Below are positions 15,753 to 24,305 of a DNA stretch of 64,000 nucleotides, one piece after another; within the stretch, counting starts at the first letter, position 1, and each line of letters starts with the position of its first letter. The DNA is from JAIQFL01 sp035501495 (GTDB lineage Bacteria; Acidobacteriota; Terriglobia; Bryobacterales; Bryobacteraceae). The notes below the pieces were generated by a model. The model had not been told where the DNA came from, made no database searches, and worked only from the letters and a program-made list of their open reading frames with translations. Made by a program: the position numbers and the translations under genes. The stretch spans positions 1 to 64,000 of the forward strand of contig DATJWB010000227.1 in assembly GCA_035501495.1 (NCBI GenBank). Direction: 5' to 3'.

Positions 15753-18700
15753 TCACAAAAGCGAAAGCGCTTCGACGTGCCGTGAGCCCTTTGCTGCGAG
15801 CCGGCTTCGCCGCTCCCGTGAACTCCTCCACACGCCGTACATGGCCGGATAGACCGCCAGTTCCAGCAGGAACGAAGTGACGATTCCCCCGATCATCGGC
15901 GCCGCAATCCGTTTCATCACGTCCGATCCCGATCCGGCCGACCACATGATGGGCGCCAGTCCGGCGAGCATGCAGGCCACGGTCATCACCTTGGGGCGGA
16001 TGCGCCGGGCTGCTCCTTCGACAATAGTCTCCTCCGCCTCGGTGCGGCCGCGAAGGGTGCCGGCGCGCCGGCGCTCCTCCCATGCGAGGTCGAGGTACAG
16101 GAGCATGAACACCCCGGTCTCCGCGTCCACACCCATGAGCGCGATGAGCCCCACCCACGCGGCAATGCTCATGTGATATCCCAGCAGGTACATCAGCCAG
16201 ACCGCGCCCACCGCCGAGAACGGAACCGCCGCCAGCACCATCGAAGCCTTGGTCCACGAGCGCAGATTCCAGAACAGCAGCAGGACCACCAGCAGCAGCG
16301 TGAGCGGCACCACCACCTTCAGACGTTCGGCCACCCGGGCCATGGCTTCGAACTGCCCGCTCCAGGCCAGTGTGCAACCCGCAGGCAACTTCACACGATC
16401 CCGTACCGCGCGCCCCGCCTCCTCGAGATAGCTCCCGAGATCCCGGGCCGCCACGTCGGCGTAAACATAGCTCGTCAGCAAGCCGTTCTCGTCGCGCAAC
16501 ATCGCCGGGCCGGTTCGCGCTTGAATCCTGGCGATGTCCCCCAGGGCGGGCCACTCGCGTCCGTCCATCACCGGCACGCGGATGCGCGCCAGATCCTGGA
16601 TGCTCCCACGGAAGTCTGGAAAATAGCGGACGTTCACCGGGTAGCGCGCAGGGCCATCGATCACGGTACTGACGTTTTCGCCGCCGATCACGCCGGAGAC
16701 CACCGAGCCGGCATCGTCCACCGTCAACCCGAACCGCGCCAACTCGTCGCGATTCCAATCAAAATCCAGAAAATATCCCTCGGCGATGCGCTCTGCAAAT
16801 GCCGAGCGCGTTCCCGGCACAGTCGCCAACACTCCCTCCACTTCCCGGCCGATCGACTGAAGCTGGTCGGCACTGGCGGCGGCAATCTTGACGCCCACCG
16901 CCGTGCGAATCCCGGTAGCCTGCATCTCGATGCGATTGCGAATCGGCATCGTCCACGCGTTGGAGACTCCCGGGGCATGGAGCGCTCGATCCATCCGCGC
17001 TACCAGGTCTTCGGTGGACGCGTGGTCCGGAGTAAAGTGCCGCGCCACCGGCTTCAACCATTCGGGCCAAGCCGAATACCACACCGGAACGCGCGGCCAG
17101 TTCTCCCTGGGCTTCAGCAGGATCACGGTCTCGATCATCGAGGGTGGCGCGGGATCGGTGGCGCTGTCCGCACGCCCCGCCTTGCCCGTCACGCGCGCCA
17201 CTTCCGGGAATGACGCCAGGACGCGATCCTGAGCCTGCATCAGGCGCCGCGCCTCCGGCAGCGAAATCCCCGGCACGGTAGTGGGCATGTACAGGAGCGA
17301 CCCCTCGTCGAGCGGCGGCATGAATTCCGACCCGAGGCGAAGGTACACCGGCACCGTCAGCACCACCACGGCTGCCGCCGACGCGATCACCATCCATCGC
17401 CGGCGGAGCACGAAGCGTACCACTGGAGCGTACACGCAGACCAGCCACCGGCTGATGGGATGCGATTCCTCCGAACGAATCCTCCCCACCAGGGCGCGGT
17501 TGGCGATCGCTTCCATCCATCCTGACCGCATGCGGAAAGGCTCGATCCGTGTGAGCGACAGACGCAGAGCGGGGTCGAGCGTGATCGCCAGGATCGCTGC
17601 CGCCAGCATCGAGAAGCTCTTGGTCAGCGCCAGCGGCTTGAAGAGCCGGCCCTCCTCCGCCTCCAGCGCCAGGATCGGAAGGAACGACACCGCGATGACT
17701 ACCAGTGACAGGAAGCTCGGCGACGCCACCTCCTGAATGCCGCGGAGCACCACGGAGCGGAACGGCTCCCGCCCGCCGGCCTCCTGCCACCACTCGATCT
17801 TTTTGTGGGTCTGCTCCACCACCACGATCGCCGCGTCCACCATGGCCCCCACCGCGATTGCGATTCCCCCCAGTGACATGGCATTGGCGCTCATGCCGGC
17901 CAACCGCATCGGAATGAAGGCAGTCAGGACAGCGATCGGGATCGTGAGGATGGGAATCAGCGCGCTGGGAAGATGCCATAAGAAAATGACGATGACCGCA
18001 GCCACCACGATGAGCTCCTCGATCAACGTGGTTTTCAGGTTGGCGATGGTTCTCTGGATCAACTCCGACCGGTCATAGACTGTGACCACCTTGACGCCCG
18101 CAGGCAGACCAGGCTTCAGGTCCGCCAGTTTCCGCTTGACCGCGTCGATGACCTCGAGTGCGTTGCGGCCCTGCCGCGTGATCACGATCCCGGAGACTAC
18201 CTCTCCCTTGCCGTCGAGATCCGCCGCGCCCCGCCGCAGTTCGGGCCCCAGGGCCACGGCGCCTACGTCGGATATTCTTACAGGGACGCCTCGGGCACTC
18301 GTGCCGACCGCGATCTTCCCGAGATCGTCTGCAGTCTTCGCGTAGCCGCGCCCGCGCACCAAGTACTCGCGGCCGCCGAAATCGATCAGGCGGCCCCCCG
18401 CATCGTTGTTGCCCGCGCGCACCGCGGCGATCACTTTCGATGCGGGAATGTGGAGGGCCTCCAACCGCAGCGGATCGAGATTGATCTGGAATTGCCGCTG
18501 GAAGCCGCCCAGTCCCGCGACTTCGGCCACCCCAGCGACGGCTTCCAGTTGCGGACGCAGGTACCAGTCCTGCACCGCGCGCAGGTCCGCGAGGTTGTGC
18601 CGGCCAGTGGTGTCGGTGAGGGCGTACTGAAAGACCCATCCGACACCCGTGGCGTCAGGCCCGAGCTCCGTTTTCACTTCGGGGGGCAGCCGGGGTCCGG

Positions 18701-19046
18701 CCTTCGCCAGGTATTCCAGCGTGCGCGAGCGCGCCCAGTACAGGTCGGTGCCCTCTTCGAAAATGACGTAAACCCACGAAGCGCCGAAATCGGAAATGCC
18801 TCGCACATCTTTCACGCGCGGCGCGCCCAACAGTGCCGTCACGAGGGGATGCGTAACCTGGTACTCCATGATGTCCGGGCTGCGGTCCCAGCGGGCGTAC
18901 ACCAGCACCTGGGTCTCGCTGAGGTCTGGTATGGCGTCCACCGGAATGCCTTGCGCCGACCACCACCCCGCCGCCACCGCCGCCGCGGCAAACAGGCACA
19001 CCAGCGCCGGGCGCCGCGCCGACCAGGATATCGCGCGCCCGATCAC
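15753..19046 (-). CDS. cusA: Heavy-metal efflux RND pump, CusA/CzcA type
   Basis: 1097 residues, full-length inner-membrane RND transporter: first membrane helix at about 13-30, a large periplasmic loop, then a helix block starting LIEELIVVAAVIVIFLWHL with the GGIAIAVGAMVDAAIVVVEQ segment (Asp in helix 4 for proton relay). A second half repeats the pattern with VPLTLLLVVLLLFWNLRSW. The motif PIRNRIEMQATGIRTAVG resembles the Met-bearing site of Cu(I)/Ag(I) pumps, favouring copper or silver. It overlaps the adaptor gene by 4 bases. No outer-membrane channel (CusC) gene is adjacent. Confidence 0.92.
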   Translation of the reverse strand: MIGRAISWSARRPALVCLFAAAAVAAGWWSAQGIPVDAIPDLSETQVLVYARWDRSPDIMEYQVTHPLVTALLGAPRVKDVRGISDFGASWVYVIFEEGTDLYWARSRTLEYLAKAGPRLPPEVKTELGPDATGVGWVFQYALTDTTGRHNLADLRAVQDWYLRPQLEAVAGVAEVAGLGGFQRQFQINLDPLRLEALHIPASKVIAAVRAGNNDAGGRLIDFGGREYLVRGRGYAKTADDLGKIAVGTSARGVPVRISDVGAVALGPELRRGAADLDGKGEVVSGIVITRQGRNALEVIDAVKRKLADLKPGLPAGVKVVTVYDRSELIQRTIANLKTTLIEELIVVAAVIVIFLWHLPSALIPILTIPIAVLTAFIPMRLAGMSANAMSLGGIAIAVGAMVDAAIVVVEQTHKKIEWWQEAGGREPFRSVVLRGIQEVASPSFLSLVVIAVSFLPILALEAEEGRLFKPLALTKSFSMLAAAILAITLDPALRLSLTRIEPFRMRSGWMEAIANRALVGRIRSEESHPISRWLVCVYAPVVRFVLRRRWMVIASAAAVVVLTVPVYLRLGSEFMPPLDEGSLLYMPTTVPGISLPEARRLMQAQDRVLASFPEVARVTGKAGRADSATDPAPPSMIETVILLKPRENWPRVPVWYSAWPEWLKPVARHFTPDHASTEDLVARMDRALHAPGVSNAWTMPIRNRIEMQATGIRTAVGVKIAAASADQLQSIGREVEGVLATVPGTRSAFAERIAEGYFLDFDWNRDELARFGLTVDDAGSVVSGVIGGENVSTVIDGPARYPVNVRYFPDFRGSIQDLARIRVPVMDGREWPALGDIARIQARTGPAMLRDENGLLTSYVYADVAARDLGSYLEEAGRAVRDRVKLPAGCTLAWSGQFEAMARVAERLKVVVPLTLLLVVLLLFWNLRSWTKASMVLAAVPFSAVGAVWLMYLLGYHMSIAAWVGLIALMGVDAETGVFMLLYLDLAWEERRRAGTLRGRTEAEETIVEGAARRIRPKVMTVACMLAGLAPIMWSAGSGSDVMKRIAAPMIGGIVTSFLLELAVYPAMYGVWRSSRERRSRLAAKGSRHVEALSLL

Positions 19047-20359
19047 CGGTTCCCGCCGCGCATGCGGCTCTCCGAATCCAGCAGAAAGTTGCCGGAAGTG
19101 ACAATCCGTTGCCCAACCGCGAGGCCGCTCAAGATCTCGACCCGCCCCGCGAAACGCTCGCCGATGCGCACCGCGCGAGGCTCGACAAACCCGTCTCCGA
19201 GATCCACGAAGACCCGTTGCGTGTGGCCGCTGTCGAGCACCGCCTCCTCGGGAACCGTGAGTTTCCGGGCGCCGCTTCCGGTTTCGAGCTCCACCTCACC
19301 GGACATCTCGGGCTTGAGCAGCCGAGAGGCATTGTCGAATCGCAGCCGCACCTTCAAGCTGTGAGTATCGGGATCGAGCTGTGGCAAGACGGCGTCCACC
19401 GTCCCGCGGAAACTGCGGTCCGGCAGATACGGAACCGCCAGCCTGGCGCTCTGGCCGGAGTGAATCGAAGAGCCGTCGGACGCCAGGAAGTCGGCGGTCA
19501 CCCAAACGGCCGACAGGTCGGCAATGGCGAGCAGCGGTTCCATGTCCAGCTTCTGGTTTAAGGCAGCATGGAAATCCAGGATCACGCCGCTGATGGGCGC
19601 GCTGACCGGCAGGCTGGTGAGCACCTGGTGCGCGCGAGCCACGGCTTGGATCTGGTCCTCCGTGAAGCCCGCCATCTCCAGTTGCTGGCGCGCCGAGCGG
19701 AGCGCTTCCGCGTCGGCCAGCCGCTTCCGGTCGGGGTCCGACGCGTCGGCCGGAGCGGCGCCCATGCCGCTCGCGTCCATGGTGGCCTGCAAAAACTGCA
19801 TCTGCGGCATGGCGTATGCGCGCCGGTTGTAGATGGTGAAGAGCGTCTGCCCCTGCGTGACCCGCTCCCCGGCTGCGTGGACATAAAGGTGGTCGATGAA
19901 TCCTTCCAGTTTGGATTGGATCCGCACCAGGCGGCTCTCATCCACGCCGACCCGGGCTGCCGCTCGAATTGTGCGGGCGGCGGGGCCGAATTCCGCGACG
20001 CCGTACTCGAGGCCGATGAGTTGCTGTTGCGCCGGAGAGATGTGCATCGCGCCGGCCGGCAGATTTCCACCGCGAGCCGCGGCGCCTTCGTCCTCCTGGT
20101 AGACCGGCTCCAGAGCCATATGGCAGCAAGGCGCCGTTCCGGGCTTGTCGCTGTGATACGCCGGATGCATGGGACACCGATAGTAGAGAACGCGCTGCGT
20201 GGACTTCGCGGATACCACCCGTTCGCGCGAATTCCATGAGTGATAGCCGTAGCCGAACAGGAAGGCCGCGACGGCGACGAACAGGCTGGACGCTCTTGGT
20301 CGCATAGGGAACCCGGTTCGGGGCCGTTCGACGCGTCCCCGAACCGGCCTCGACTCCAT
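19043..20359 (-). CDS. cusB: Heavy-metal RND efflux periplasmic adaptor, CusB type
   Basis: 438 residues if started at the ATG directly after the oxidase stop (TGAATG); a start at Met19 (MRPRASSLF, 20305) would give the same membrane anchor. After the anchor comes a heavy-metal-binding domain (YYRCPMHPAYHSDKPG near 58-73), then the adaptor: barrel-sandwich hybrid, a hairpin around QMQFLQATMD, ISGVILDFHAALNQKLDMEPLL, and the C-terminal VPEEAVLDSG and FAGRVEILSGLAVGQRIVTSG blocks. The usual CPICGM in the metal domain is APCCHM here. It links the pump to an outer-membrane channel encoded elsewhere. Confidence 0.9.
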   Translation of the reverse strand: MESRPVRGRVERPRTGFPMRPRASSLFVAVAAFLFGYGYHSWNSRERVVSAKSTQRVLYYRCPMHPAYHSDKPGTAPCCHMALEPVYQEDEGAAARGGNLPAGAMHISPAQQQLIGLEYGVAEFGPAARTIRAAARVGVDESRLVRIQSKLEGFIDHLYVHAAGERVTQGQTLFTIYNRRAYAMPQMQFLQATMDASGMGAAPADASDPDRKRLADAEALRSARQQLEMAGFTEDQIQAVARAHQVLTSLPVSAPISGVILDFHAALNQKLDMEPLLAIADLSAVWVTADFLASDGSSIHSGQSARLAVPYLPDRSFRGTVDAVLPQLDPDTHSLKVRLRFDNASRLLKPEMSGEVELETGSGARKLTVPEEAVLDSGHTQRVFVDLGDGFVEPRAVRIGERFAGRVEILSGLAVGQRIVTSGNFLLDSESRMRGGNR

Positions 20360-22081
20360 TCAGTAATTCGGCCCAGCCCCGGAGTTCTTCCGCAGCGCGG
20401 CCGGTTGTGGATCCGGCTGGCGCGCGGAGGGTGTGGCGCCTGTCTTGTCGTCGGCATTCGCCGCGGGCAGCACGCGGATGATCGCCATCATGCCGTCATC
20501 CTCGTGCTCCAGGATGTGGCAATGGTAGACGAAATCCCCGATGTCCGGACCGCGGAAGTCCATTCGCACTTTCACGCTGGGATAGGGTGGAGCACCGCTC
20601 CCGTACGGCACGTCGACCATGTCGAGAAACTGCTGTTCCGCCGCCGATACCGGCACGCCGTTGCGCTCCATCAGCAGGAAGTGAATCTGGTGCATGTGAA
20701 ATTCGTGATTTTCCAGAGTCCGGTTCTGAATGATCCAGTCCTCCACCGAACCCTGCGTGGTGGTGATGGCCGGAGGATTGTTGGGGCTGAAGAGCACCGG
20801 GGTCTGTCCGTCCACCGTGATGAAGAACTGCGAGTTGGGGTTGTCCTCCGAAAAGTACAGAACGCGGGTGCGGTTCACCGTCGCTGTGGCCAGCCCGGCA
20901 AAGCGCTGCGGACCCGGCGCTGCCGAAACTGGCCCTTCCGACAATGTCGGCTCCGCCGCATTATTGTCCGCGCGAATGTTGATGAGGGGGCGCTGCGGGT
21001 CGTTGTCGCCGTCCGGCCCGGTGTCGATTGACAAAGTGAACAGCGTGGCGTTGTTGACCGCGGTCGAGGGGCCCGTGACGATGAATTCGGCGCGGCTCGC
21101 CGGAGGCATGCGAATGTGCGTCACCGGAACCAGCTTGCCGAGCGCCGTGCCATCCTGCGAGCCCGTGGGCACGCCGTCCAGCCCGACAATCTGCAGGGTC
21201 TGCGGAACCCCGTCGTACCGCAATTGCAGATCGAGGATGGTATCCGCGGAGGAGTTGGACACCCGCCAGAACTGCTTCTCGCCCGGCCGCATGACCAATT
21301 GTGCGGGCTGGAACTTCGGATACAGAATTGGAACGTAGTTCACTGAAAGATCCCAGGCTGGCACGGCACCACCCGGAGGCGGGCTGTTGGCGGGCAGCAC
21401 CTGGTCGCGAATGATCAGAATCCGCTCGGGCAATCCCGCCACCGCCGGCTGCACGTTCTGAATCCCTTCAACCACGATCACTCCGGAGGCTCCGCCTTGC
21501 ACAGCCGTCTCGGCCAGGCCATGCACGTGTGGGTGATACCAGTAGAGGCCCGGGGGCTCGTCGACAGGGAACACGATGTTGTAAGTAAAGCTCTGGCCGG
21601 AATTGATCAGCGTATGGATCACCTCATCCGAATGACAGGTGGGTGACGTGTTCGTCCCGTGATAGTGGACATTCACCGAGGAAGCGTCTTGCGTAGCGGC
21701 GCCGCACAACAGCGTGGCATTGGTGGTGGGCGCCATAGCGGCGGCCGATGTGGGAGCCGGCAGGTTGTTCTTCACGTTGACCGTGAGCGTGTCGCCTGGC
21801 TTTACGTGCAACGTGGGAGACTCGATTCCGGTGGAAGTTGTGAAACAGTAGAGCGTGCGTCCCGCCGAATCGGTGGTGGTGTTGTAGGTCAGATTGACCG
21901 TCAACTTCCCGGCTTGGCTGTAAAGATTCGACGGCTCCGGGACCAGGATGCCTGCCGGAAAGCGCGGGCATGGTCCCGTAAAACTGGTTGCGGTTTGGGC
22001 ACTGGCGCAGATCTGCATCGCTGCGAAGAGTAATGCGCCGGCCAATAACTGCCATACGCGTAGTGAGAACGTCTTACTCAT
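20360..22081 (-). CDS. Multicopper oxidase, first gene of the copper-defence operon
   Basis: 573 residues with a Sec signal peptide (about 1-28, ends ICASAQ) and a GAGGAG ribosome site. All four copper-binding blocks are present: VHYHG, WYHPHVHG, the HEFHMHQIHF block and FVYHCHILEHEDDGMM, giving type 1 and trinuclear centres. Three cupredoxin domains are expected. Likely a periplasmic laccase-like enzyme that oxidises Cu(I) or phenolics. Followed without a gap by the RND adaptor and pump, so copper tolerance is the best reading. It has no long Met-rich insert of the CueO type. Confidence 0.92.
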   Translation of the reverse strand: MSKTFSLRVWQLLAGALLFAAMQICASAQTATSFTGPCPRFPAGILVPEPSNLYSQAGKLTVNLTYNTTTDSAGRTLYCFTTSTGIESPTLHVKPGDTLTVNVKNNLPAPTSAAAMAPTTNATLLCGAATQDASSVNVHYHGTNTSPTCHSDEVIHTLINSGQSFTYNIVFPVDEPPGLYWYHPHVHGLAETAVQGGASGVIVVEGIQNVQPAVAGLPERILIIRDQVLPANSPPPGGAVPAWDLSVNYVPILYPKFQPAQLVMRPGEKQFWRVSNSSADTILDLQLRYDGVPQTLQIVGLDGVPTGSQDGTALGKLVPVTHIRMPPASRAEFIVTGPSTAVNNATLFTLSIDTGPDGDNDPQRPLINIRADNNAAEPTLSEGPVSAAPGPQRFAGLATATVNRTRVLYFSEDNPNSQFFITVDGQTPVLFSPNNPPAITTTQGSVEDWIIQNRTLENHEFHMHQIHFLLMERNGVPVSAAEQQFLDMVDVPYGSGAPPYPSVKVRMDFRGPDIGDFVYHCHILEHEDDGMMAIIRVLPAANADDKTGATPSARQPDPQPAALRKNSGAGPNY

Positions 22082-22142
22082 CGATACTCCTCGAATCGGG
22101 ATTACCCGGGCAAGGCGCCCCCCCGCGCCGGCTCGTAAGCCA

Positions 22143-22524
22143 GTAAGTTCCCGGGGAGCACTTACCGGTGAGCTTGTGACAGACGCATTGATTCGGCGTG
22201 GCGCACCAGAGCATTTACGGCGATGGCACGCTGGCCTTTAGTGCGAGAGAGACGAATTGTAAGTAAAAACGGCGGTTCGCAGAAATCGCCGCGTGAACTC
22301 GGGCCCCGTGTGGACTACAGGCGGTTAAATCCCCTATTAACGGCCAGTACCCTAATGTGTGACTACGGTGATTTTACTTACCAAACGATTGCTCTAGGAC
22401 TTTTGTACTTACTGCTTCAAAGGAGCATTAGACCCGTTTTCGTTAGACCTGTCAATATGAATTTGGAAGGGAGTCCAAGTCAAGTTGTGGCATTTAGGAC
22501 AAGTCCCGTGCGCCGACGACTTAC
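22143..22524. repeat. Cluster of six ACTTAC/GTAAGT hexamers in the divergent intergenic region
   Basis: GTAAGT occurs at 22143-22148 and 22259-22264, and ACTTAC at 22160-22165, 22376-22381, 22407-22412 and 22519-22524. Two copies extend to a 10-bp inverted match (GTAAGTAAAA at 22259, TTTTACTTAC at 22372). Chance would give about 0.2 copies in this length on both strands. The 560-base gap between the copper operon and hutU is clearly more AT-rich than the genes around it. It also holds two imperfect GTGTG(G)ACTAC copies and two TTAGACC copies. I see no convincing gene in it. Best reading: regulator binding sites, identity unknown. Confidence 0.5.
22427..22455 (-). promoter_or_regulatory. Sigma-70-like promoter toward the copper operon
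   Basis: On the minus strand: perfect -35 TTGACA (22455-22450), a 17-base spacer, and -10 TCTAAT (22432-22427). Transcription would start near 22420 and give a leader of about 340 bases before the oxidase gene. Two GTAAGT copies fall at about +10 and +40, where a repressor could block elongation or initiation. Confidence 0.6.
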
Positions 22525-22641
22525 TAATTTCGACACAGTTAGAGCCCGCGAGTCGCAACACAAGGCTTCCTGCTGTTTACTCGGGCTCATCCGAACCACC
22601 CATTCCCCCCTCTTCGCGTTATCATTGCGTTCGGAGCCGAC

Positions 22642-24288
22642 ATGAGCCTCACTACAGCAATCCAGACCCCTCGCGGCCGCGAGATCTCCTGCCAGGGGTG
22701 GCACCAGGAAGCTGCCCTGCGCATGCTGCACAACAACCTCGATCCCGAAGTCGCCGAGAATCCCGACGAGTTGATCGTCTACGGCGGAAGAGGCCGCGCA
22801 GCGCGAGACTGGCCGTCGTTCCACGCCATTGTCCGCTCCCTGCGCTCGCTCGCCAACAACGAGACGCTGCTCGTGCAGTCGGGAAAGCCAGTCGCGATTT
22901 TCCGTACTCATCCGGATGCCCCCCGGGTGCTGATCGCCAATTCCAACCTGGTGGGACACTGGTCGAACTTCGACGAATTTACCCGCCTGGAGAAATTGGG
23001 GCTCACCATGTACGGCCAGATGACCGCCGGCTCCTGGATTTATATCGGCAGCCAGGGAATCGTCCAGGGTACTTTTGAGACCTTCGCATCCCTCGCCCGC
23101 AGGCATTTCGGCGGATCGCTCACAGGCCGGATGGTGGTGTCGGGCGGCATGGGCGGCATGGGCGGAGCTCAGCCTCTTGCCGCAACGATGAACGGCGCCT
23201 GCTTTCTGGGTGTGGAGGTGGATCCGCAACGCATCGAGCGCAGGCTCCAGACCGCCTATTGCGATCGCATTGCCTGGAACCTGGATGACGCGCTCCGCAT
23301 CTTGCGCGAAGCTCTGGCACGCGGTGAGGCGCTGTCTGTCGGACTGGTCGGCAACTGCGCGGACGTCATTCCCGAATTGGCCCGGCGCGGCTTCGTGCCT
23401 GACGTCCTCACCGATCAGACCAGCGCCCACGACCCGTTGAACGGCTACGTTCCCAACGGCATGACGCTCGATGAAGCGCGCAGCCTTCGCGCCCGCGACC
23501 CCCACGAGTACGTCTCCCGCTCCATCGCCGCCATGGGAGTTCACGTCGAAGCCATGCTGGCGCTCCAGCGCCAGGGCGCCGTCACGTTCGATTACGGCAA
23601 CAACATTCGCACCCAAGCCAAACAGGCCGGAGTAGAACGCGCCTACGAAATCCCCGGATTCGTTCCCGAATACATCCGCCCGCTCTTCTGCGAAGGCCGC
23701 GGCCCGTTCCGTTGGGTGGCGCTGTCGGGCGATCCCGAAGACATCTACCGCACCGACCGGCTCGCATTGGAACTCTTCCCCCAAAACCAGACGTTGGCGC
23801 GATGGCTGCCGCTTGCCCGCAAGCGCATCCACTTTCAGGGACTGCCGGCGCGCATCTGCTGGCTCGGCTACGGGGAACGCGCCGAGTTCGGCGTCGCCAT
23901 GAATCGCCTGGTGCGCTCCGGTGAATTGAAGGCCCCCATCGTGATCGGCCGCGACCACCTCGACGCCGGTTCCGTCGCATCCCCCTATCGCGAGACAGAA
24001 TCCATGCTCGATGGCTCGGACGCCATCGCCGACTGGCCGCTGCTGAACGCCCTTGTCAACACCGCCGCCGGTGCGTCCTGGGTGTCGATTCACAACGGCG
24101 GCGGCGTGGGCATCGGCTACTCGCAGCATGCCGGCATGGTGGTGGTGGCCGATGGGACAGAGGACTCCGAACGGCGCCTCGAACGCGTGCTGACCTCGGA
24201 CCCCGGCTTGGGGGTGATTCGCCACGCCGACGCCGGGTATGAGGATGCCATCCGGTTCGCCCGGGAACACGACATCAAACGGCCCTAG
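22642..24288 (+). CDS. hutU: Urocanate hydratase
   Basis: 548 residues, cytoplasmic NAD+-dependent lyase converting urocanate to 4-imidazolone-5-propanoate, second step of histidine breakdown. Family blocks seen: LIVYGGRGRAARDWPSFHAI near 49-68, MTAGSWIYIGSQGI near 127-140, the dinucleotide loop VSGGMGGMGGAQPLAA near 167-182, and a C-terminal SIHNGGGVGIGYSQHAG. Length matches the family (about 550). Start is the ATG with GGAG 8 bases upstream. hutI follows after 17 bases; hutH is not in the window. Confidence 0.96.
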   Translation: MSLTTAIQTPRGREISCQGWHQEAALRMLHNNLDPEVAENPDELIVYGGRGRAARDWPSFHAIVRSLRSLANNETLLVQSGKPVAIFRTHPDAPRVLIANSNLVGHWSNFDEFTRLEKLGLTMYGQMTAGSWIYIGSQGIVQGTFETFASLARRHFGGSLTGRMVVSGGMGGMGGAQPLAATMNGACFLGVEVDPQRIERRLQTAYCDRIAWNLDDALRILREALARGEALSVGLVGNCADVIPELARRGFVPDVLTDQTSAHDPLNGYVPNGMTLDEARSLRARDPHEYVSRSIAAMGVHVEAMLALQRQGAVTFDYGNNIRTQAKQAGVERAYEIPGFVPEYIRPLFCEGRGPFRWVALSGDPEDIYRTDRLALELFPQNQTLARWLPLARKRIHFQGLPARICWLGYGERAEFGVAMNRLVRSGELKAPIVIGRDHLDAGSVASPYRETESMLDGSDAIADWPLLNALVNTAAGASWVSIHNGGGVGIGYSQHAGMVVVADGTEDSERRLERVLTSDPGLGVIRHADAGYEDAIRFAREHDIKRP

Positions 24289-24305
24289 CCCCGGCGAAGA
24301 CGCAA

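Noticed and set aside
22223..22645. 140-codon open frame in the copper/hut intergenic region
   Set aside because: No ribosome site, no domain, composition shifts along its length, and it runs across the promoter and hexamer cluster.
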